This document shows, one piece after another, positions 40,301 through 49,500 of a stretch of DNA of 64,000 nt (the stretch's first letter is position 1; the number at the start of each line of letters is the position of its first letter). The translations under genes were made by a program, and so were the position numbers. The notes below the pieces were generated by a model that was not told where the DNA came from, ran no database searches, and worked only from the letters and a program-made list of their open reading frames with translations. The DNA is from Corbicula japonica (taxonomy: Eukaryota > Mollusca > Bivalvia > Venerida > Cyrenidae), in assembly GCA_038501625.1 (NCBI GenBank), contig JAZAYU010000003.1, positions 1,739,001 to 1,803,000 of the forward strand, in the 5' to 3' direction.

Positions 40301-43300
40301 AACGGCCAGTAAAACAACCCTGAGGTCAGAAATTGCTCTGACCATCCTTTTGTATAATTTCTTTAAAAACCAGGGCTGAAGGTTATAAAGCTGAGATTGG
40401 AAACCAGTCTCAAATCTCAAGAATCTGATTGGCTGAAATGGCGACCAGTCGCCATTTCAGCCAATCAGATGCTTGAGATTTAAGACTGGTTTCCATGCTC
40501 AGCTTTATAACCTTGGGCCCAGGCTCGGATGCATGATTCCAGATAGGGGGTTCGTTTTTTGGACAGCCTAGTGGTAGTTACATGATAATTTTCAGCTTTA
40601 CTAGGCCGAAATCTCCAAGGAAATTAGAAAATTTTCGCGGAACCCCCTCTGGATCCGCCCCTGAAAACTATCATAGAAGTATTCAGAAAGACAACGCTGG
40701 CAACAGAACACATGTCTACCTCGGATTTTAATGAGGTAGTTTTTATACATTTATGAAGTGTTTAAGAAATATTTCGCATAGACCACCCTCTGATTTTAAT
40801 AAAAAAAAAAGTTGTTAACTTAAACAAAAAATTGGAAGCGAGACCAAGGGCGAGCATTCCACTGAGTTTTAATACGGATAATGGGGAAGAACTTTTTGTC
40901 GCAAGTTGATGTTGTTCCAGAAACACGTTGCAAAACATTCACAGATTTGAAATCGACGCGGTTTACTTGTCTGAAGGCATTGCAGTCTTTTTAATTAAGC
41001 TGATAGTATTTTGTATGATCTTTCATTAGAAGTTTTAGTCAAAATGATTAAAAATTCTTCATTGCCAAAATTGTTAATGACTACGCTAAATGTCAAATTG
41101 CAGACTAGTATTTAAAGGCGATTACTCAGAGCCGCATTTTAAGTTAAGGAATTCCCATTTTTTCGTTGCGTTCTCATCACAAATGCTTAATTCCCCTGGC
41201 TCTCCGTCTGTTGTCGCACGTATTGGACTTCGAAGCACGATATCTCTAGAATGATTTAAAATTATTTAAACATAGTATCGTGACCGATTAACAGAGAAAC
41301 TGTTGTTTTTCTGAATTCTTATTTGAAGCTGGATGTCTCATCGCGCGTGCGTTGGTTGTTAGAAAGTTTGGCCAAATACGGTACAAAACACAGGGTAATT
41401 ACTTACAAATGAACGACATGTTTAGGACGTGATTCAAGTACGGATGAAAAAAATAATTCGTTCAAAATAAGTACTTAAATAAGCGCACACGTTGAACTGG
41501 TCAGCCATGCTTGTTTAATTGAGGTGGCGTGGTATGCGTCGATTTCACGGTAGGTGACACCTGGTCATTATATAGCCATACATCTTCATTAACTAGCCTT
41601 GCCGTGACAGAAAACAGCATTGAAAATACACGGGGCATTCAGTAACTGTAAAATCACACTGCTAATAATCAGCAATATTTGGTTACCAACATGTCACCAT
41701 GCGACATGGCCAATGGTTGCTAGGTTTGATTTGTGAATAAGAAGCACATGAATTAAAAACTTCAAAAATGTTGTTGAAATCACTAAATTGAAAAAATATA
41801 TTTAGAAAAGGTGCATGCTTTGAATTTTAAAATGAGGATATGAAAATTATCAATCAAACGGACAAAACATGCTGAACATAAGTATTTAGTTTCTTGAAGA
41901 TTTTTTAATGGACAAGAAGAATAAAGGATCAAGACAAGAATATTTTTGAGTCCTGCTTCCAGCCATTTTTGTAAAAAAAAACAGTTAAATATAATATTTT
42001 TATAGTTAAACACTAAATCAGTTGAAACATTCCAAGAAAAAAACGTTGACCAAAGTCAAATTGTAAACGTTTTGTAGCCTGGTTTGTGGAAAAACTTCAG
42101 TTTGTTAAGAAAATGTTCATACCCATTATCAGTATTTAAAAACAGCGGAATGCTGGCCCTTGCTCTCATTTCTAGTTTTTTGTTAACGTTTAAAACTTTT
42201 TATTAAAATCAGAGGGTGGTCTTTGAAACTTGGAGATATTTCTTATATTAAATAACAACCTCATTAAAATCTCAATTAGACATGTGTTCTATTGCCAAAT
42301 GTATTAATTCGCGATATGTCTGAATACTTCGATGACAGGTTTGTAATGAAATATACAAAAGGATGATCATAGCAAATTTTAGTGTCATCAAATCCACAAT
42401 TTTTGCAATGTAATGCCGTAAAATAACCTTGTAAGGACGTTATATATGGTTGAAAACTTGTATTGAAGCAGACGACCACCCGATGAGGACAAGTTTTATA
42501 TGAAATTCCAACTGAGATTTGTAAAATTTTTATTAGGAATTAAACTGATCTGGGTGGGAAGTGGTTGTGATTTAACGCTGTTAAAATTACTTGTTTAACA
42601 GTTTTATTCCTACAATTAGAAGTCGAACGTTTGAAATTCTTTATATTCTTTTTCACGCATAAGTACCAATATACGCGTACATGTTGATTTTTTTTCAAAG
42701 GCGTTACTTACCTTGAAAAAAAGAGATTCTGAGACCAAAGCCGAGTAGGTTCGTCAAGGTTCATCGAACCTCCTTTTTGGGCAGCAAATCATGGGGATAT
42801 TGACCATAAATGGAAGAATTATCGTGTAACTACACTAAGAATGCCCCCCCCCCCCCACCTCAACGAATTTCATTACACTGTGTTTCCTTTAGTTGAGTCT
42901 AAAAATAAGACTTCTGCAATGAGGAGAGTTACTATTTAGTTTAACAGAGAGCCATGTAAGAACCAGTGTTTAAATTTTCCATAATGACGTTAATACTTTT
43001 CTTCCGATGATTGTCTATGGCTTATACCCCTTAGGCTACCAGTGTAAATCCTAATCAGCCTGCACATCAATTCAGTCTGATTGAAATCTCAACTGTTCGC
43101 TTATGGATTTATTTGATTAGTTCTCACCAAGAACCGAAAAAATATTGCCAGGTCAGACTGTACGAACATGCAGGCTGATCAGGGTCTGCAATGGTCGCCC
43201 GTGTGCCTAAAATGATATCCATTGAGTAAATGGTCAAATCTAACCATTGCCATAATTACTAGGCAAAATGCAAATATAATAAGTAGAAAAAAACAATTAC

Positions 43301-46244
43301 AAAACTGTTAAATAATTAAGTCCTGTGCAAAAGATCATGAAACTAAAAATGTAGACCAGTCTTAAATCTCAATAGCCATTTCAGTCAATCAGATTCCTGA
43401 GATTTGAGAATGGTCTCCAATCTTGGTTTAATGATCTTAAGCCCTGTATAGTTTGCATGCCTGGAATTTTTCATGTCCGAAAAAATACGTTTCCTGTCTT
43501 TAAACTATTCGACGTTCAAGTGGACAAGTATCTGTTTATAAGTTATAATCACCAAGATGCTAATATTAACTTAGCGATTATCAGAGCACTTATGATAAAA
43601 TAACAATTATGCTGAAAAATGATGACAATGGAACAGATAACTATATAAAATGATAGCTTGCAAATATTTCAAAATGCCGCCTCTTGAACAAAATTAAGTA
43701 GCTTATTTGGTTGAGTGAAAGTTCAAGTTGTCGAAAACGGGTGCACTTTGTTTTACATCGGTCTCAAGTACCTTATGCAAAGTGGCCTGAGATAAATTTG
43801 GAAAATAAACTATGCACGTTGTAATAATTTGAGAGGAATATTTCCGTTGCTCACCTGTTCATTATCATAAAACATTGATTTTCAGGATTCTTCATCTATA
43901 CTATAGATATTAGTAAGTTAAGTCATACAATTACCAGCCCTTGAAATCTTACTTGCACTAATGATAAGCTATTAGTTTAGTTTTAAATGTTAGCTAAATT
44001 AAGAAGCAATTAAAATGATAACGAATGCATTCATACGATGTTTATTTGCTCTTGTTTGTAATTATAATTGCATAATTATTTTTGACAAGCAAAACCGTGT
44101 AGCGTTCAGAAAAAAATGGTGGCTAGTTACTGACTGAGATTTGAATAAAATTCATAAAAAATGTATAAAAGTCTAACCCGAACATGTAACGACCTGAGCT
44201 TATGCTGGGATTCGAACCAGTACCGACATGGCCGCATGGCCTAGCGAAGATAAAACTAACCGTGCTATCGTCGTGATTATATCGTCGCTAGACCATGCGG
44301 TCATGTCTGCGCTAGTTCGAATCCCAGTCTAAGCAACATAATATGATAAGCTGATATAATATTATGTTACACAGGTAGTTGAAATACTGATGACAATATT
44401 TTTTATTTGCACGGACATGTTGCAGATGCAACAAACGATAGCCTGATTCATAACTTGTTAATAACGCCATTTTTTACGTTGGCGTTACCAGAAAAACAAA
44501 TGTCTTTACTTTTTAATGAGTATGAAATCACAGACTGATCGATTGTTATTTCAGAGTGACAAGATATATACTGTGATAAAGACAAGCCCGATGTGGCGCA
44601 ACGTGCAAGGTCAGAGAGAAGCCGTGTTCAAGGTTAACCAGAAAGCGCATTTCTTGTCTCTCCTCACAATGATTGGTCCGAGCCCGGACTGGTGTGTTGG
44701 TAAGTCTAAAGGCTTCAACACGTTACCTCACTAGTACCCATTTCTGTAATCCACGCATTTGTTGAAAGGACAACTCAAGGTCCTCATACAGTTACCCTGG
44801 GTTATAATATTAGATATACTATAACCCAGAGTTACTGTAATGAAAGAATCCAATTCAATGAGCCAAAATGAACTTGTTGTTACTTACCAGGCAGGGGTGG
44901 ATCCAAATAGGGTTTATTGGGGTTGCTCTATTTTGTGCAGTAGTATTAAATTTCTTGGGGACGTTTGGCCAGAACGTTGGCAATTATCTGTATTGTCTGC
45001 TTTCGAGAGATCCTACATCCGACCCTGCTAGGGCTGAAAGTTATAAAGCTGAGATTGGAAACCAGTCTCAAATCTCAAGCATCTGATTGGCTGAAATTGC
45101 GACTGGTCGCCATTTCAGCCAATCAGATGCTTGAGATTTGAGACTGGTTTCCATGCTCAGTTTCATAACCTTGGGCACAGGTCTAACCAATATAAATATG
45201 GGAAACAACTCGGTTTTAAAACTAAAACTGTGTTCTGATAATTTATTTTTACTTTTTATACTTAAAACATGTATTTAGCCATTATTAGTAAATCTAAAAT
45301 GACTATCGATGGAATAAAGGAAGCCGACATTGGTAACTGGTATGCATCAAATTCATACTAAATTGTTTGCAGGTATACCGTCACTGTCTGTCTGTCAGGA
45401 GAACTGCACGTGGGCTGACGAAGTGGTGGTGGATTTGTATCCCTGGGATGCGGGGACCGACGACGGAATTAAATATGTGGTAAGTGATTTAAAGAAGTTT
45501 TGGGCTGGACGTTTTAAAACTGAGATAAGAAACCAGTCTTAAATCTCAAGCAGTCAGATGCTTGATGTTTGAGACTGGATTCCACGCTAAGTTTTACCTT
45601 GGACACAATTCTGTTTATTAAGTCAAAACTACCTCTCAAAGCGAGGGAGATTTCGTGCTATTATATTGATCAGAAATGTTTGTTTACAGCTATAATAAAA
45701 ATGTAATGGGAAATATGACTTTTTCGAAACTTACGGCCGGAATCAAACTTGATTCCATACTTTCTCGATGACAAGTATTAATTGTCTATATTATATAGAA
45801 TATAGAGGCCTTTATAATAGATATATCATATTAATGGAAGACCATAACTCCTTATAATTGTTTATACAAACGTACCGGTTATCGGTTCCATACTTAAGGC
45901 CAATTCATATTACATCTATAATTAATTTCGATATGCGAGTTGTTTTATTTCAGTGAATCAATTAGTTTTGACTTCATTTCTGGTGGTAACCACAAGTAAT
46001 GCAAATCACACTTCTCGGCAGGCGGAAAACTATTTCAAAAACCTCGCTAATAACTCGGCTTTCCTGCAGTAATTTAACATGTATTAATAGTATTTTATTG
46101 CGCGTTTGAATAAGTGCTACAGAAATGCAATATACTTATTTAACCTTTATCAGTAGGAAATAAGTATTAATAACCTCAGTATACGCCCACTTGTAAGCCG
46201 CAGTTAACTTGGTTAATACTATGAGGAAACATCAGAACTGCAAA

Positions 46245-46311
<67 letters not shown>

Positions 46312-46350
46312 TATGATGGTGATGATGATGATGATGATGATGATGACGAC

Positions 46351-46408
<58 letters not shown>

Positions 46409-46409
46409 T

Positions 46410-46473
<64 letters not shown>

Positions 46474-46474
46474 C

Positions 46475-46514
<40 letters not shown>

Positions 46515-49500
46515 TAAAATTGACATAATATTTCTTCTCTTTAAATTACAGAACCAACAAAAAGTGGCCTCCGACCCGCCAGAACGCATTCACCGCATCA
46601 CCAATATGTACCCCAAACACCCGGATTCACCGTTCTATGGCCCCGATCCCGTCAAAGCAATGGCCCGGGTCACGTTAACCAAACTCAAGGAGGTATGTGG
46701 CAGTGATGGGAGCTCTTCCGGTGAAGAGGTGCCCAGCACAGAGGACCTGATTGATATGATGAAGCAGAAGATGATGATGACGAAAAAGCTTGGTAAGCAT
46801 AGTATTGCCCAAGATCATAAAACTGAGATTGGAGCCTAATCTAAAATCTCAAGGATCTGATTGGCTGAAATGGCGACTGGTCGCCATTTCAGCTAATAAG
46901 ATGCTTGAGATTTGAGACTGGTTTTAAATGTCAGTTTTATAATCTTAAGCTGCGACTGTAAGAAGTCCGTGAAAACGACTAGTAGGCGTAGTATTGCCGA
47001 GGTTAATCATTAAAGGGTGAAAGGAGTAATTGAAATTGTGACTCGCTATGGTATAATATTATCAAGTAGCTGTCATTGACTTACAGTAGTTACAGTTGAG
47101 ATCTAGGTTATCTTATTTACCAAAATACATTGCAGAACATGTACATCAGAAAAAGCAATGCAACAACATCAAAGCAAGGTTTGGCCAGGCGGAGTATGGA
47201 AAATATTTAAGTTTCATGTTTTTTGTTTGCCCAGAACGTTGGAAATTATGATCATGTAACTATCACAAGGCTGTCTCATATGACCTCCTCCCTACGCCCT
47301 CATTGTGGAAATGATGTTATGCTTTTGAGACAATAGTAATATTATATCGAATGATTATATGATGACTTGGCTGTTACAAGAATGAATCAACAATACATAA
47401 TTTGTTGTTTTCAGAAATGATGAAATGTGCTACAACTGACTGGTCAGAATGGACGGACTGTAGCACTAACTGCGGCACTGGTATGAGACGCCGGAGTCGT
47501 CAGCTTGTTAACGAAAATATTCTACCCTCCATGTGCGGCGTAGACCTAACTGAGGAGGAACAATGCGAGGGAAAATGTATGGAATCCCAGCCTGGGAAAA
47601 CTGGGCGTAACAAGTTAAATGATAATTTCGAGGTTCGGCATACGTACAAACTAGACTTCGACGATCCTTGCGCCATAACTCCGTGGAGTGATTGGTCGCC
47701 GTGTAGTGCTAAGATGTGTGGACGGGGTGTCAGAGAGAGATGGCGGATGTTCCTCCGGAAGACGGCGCAGATGATGAATTGTGGGTATGAGATCATGGAA
47801 CAAGACGTCTGCTACGGAATCATTCCGGACTGCAGGAAAGCGTTAATGATGAAAAACTTTACAGGTAAGAAATCAGCATTCATATATACGTATTTTAATT
47901 GCCTAATCCAAGATAAAACATCATAATGCAACTTACACTGTAAAACGCATTATTTTCGCGAGGTCAAAATTTCGCGATTTTTGTTTAAAAAAAAACCAGC
48001 TATTTTCTTTATTCGCGTAATAATGAATTCGCGAAGTCGTCAGATTCGTAAACCGGAAACGGTGAACAAAAAAGTCGCTTATATGCAAAATCGAAAGTAA
48101 GGGTACGGCTTAAAAAGTAACGAATTAGCACAGTTATTTACTGCCCAGTTGAAATAAGTAGATAATTGCTTTGAATTACAGATAATGTGAAATCTTACTC
48201 AATAAATTTGAAAGCTGATATGTACAATTAACTATCGATAAACATATTGTTGCGTTTCGGTTAGGTGTAAAATATAACGAAACGCGCTGATAATATGTTG
48301 TTTCCTGTTTCAGGTTCTTGAATAACAACAAAACTGTGCTATAGTGTTTTATTGGAATCTATTTATAATTTTTTAGTACTTGTGGACATTTTATGTGACT
48401 TTTAATAGTTGATGGTTTATAAAATACAAGAAATGTTAATATACCGATATTTTTGCGTTAATAAATTGGGAATCAACTCTCAAAGTTCTCTGCATTCTAT
48501 GAACAGTGACCTCCCTTGCTGGGTAATCACATACAGAATAAAAAAATAATCAAAACTTAACATAGTTGCCCTTTTCAGAAAAACCTTTTTTCGGATATAT
48601 GAAAACTCATCATATTTTCGCGGTGTTTATGAATTCGCGAGGTAAGCGATTCGCGAATATTAGCGAAATAAAACTAACGCGAATAAAACCAGTTTTACAG
48701 TATTTGCACTTCGCGACGCTCAAATCTTGTAATGAACGATTAAAATGAAGAGACTTAATTTGCAACTGCAGAATGAAACGGTTCATCGTAACAAGTAACA
48801 AGATGAGTTTGAGGTGCTAGGTTGTTGCCACATTCTTCATCCTACATGATATTTCTTTACTTTTTAGCCGTATGCAGTCTTCCATATAACGACGGACCAT
48901 GCAGAGGAAACTTCCAGCGATGGTATTACGATACAAACATGAGAAAATGTCTTCCATTCAGATACGGTGGTTGCCGGGGCAACGACAACCGGTTCGAAAC
49001 CGAGGCTGAATGCAGGGAGCACTGTGCTGATTACATGGGTAAAATATGCTTACTTAATATGCGAATCTAAGTTTCAAAAGCTAAATCGTTGAAAACCAAA
49101 GGCAAATACCTGAAATTTGATAAATAAATACCGCTAAAGGGGCCGTCACACTATGACGTTCTGGTCAACGTTCTCTGAACGTTTCAATCGTTCAAATTTT
49201 GAGCGTTTTAGAATGAGGATGACACATCTGGCGTGTTATTAACGTTTTATCTAGCGCACTTTTAGCGTGTTTCTTACGCACTAGAAGCGTGTAACAGTGA
49301 CCAAGTAAGAAAACCCTAAAATCATAAGTATGTTCTCACCGGCCACTGGCGCGCGAAGAACGATTTGTCAACGTTAGACGAGCGAGCTCAGGCATGGACG
49401 TTCGGGTAACGTTCGAATGACGCTCAATGGACGCCAAAAGGACGTTCGTTTCACTTTAGTCACACGCCGCGTGCGCTAGGGGACCGTGCAGCCAGTGAGT

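Noticed and set aside
46313..46589. Open frames of poly-Ile/Asp/Tyr and poly-Asn/His
   Set aside because: They are translations of the ATT/GAT microsatellite; only the part from 46552 on the + strand is a real exon.
47500..47796. 98-residue open frame on the - strand
   Set aside because: It is antisense to exon I, whose + strand frame encodes two clear TSRs.
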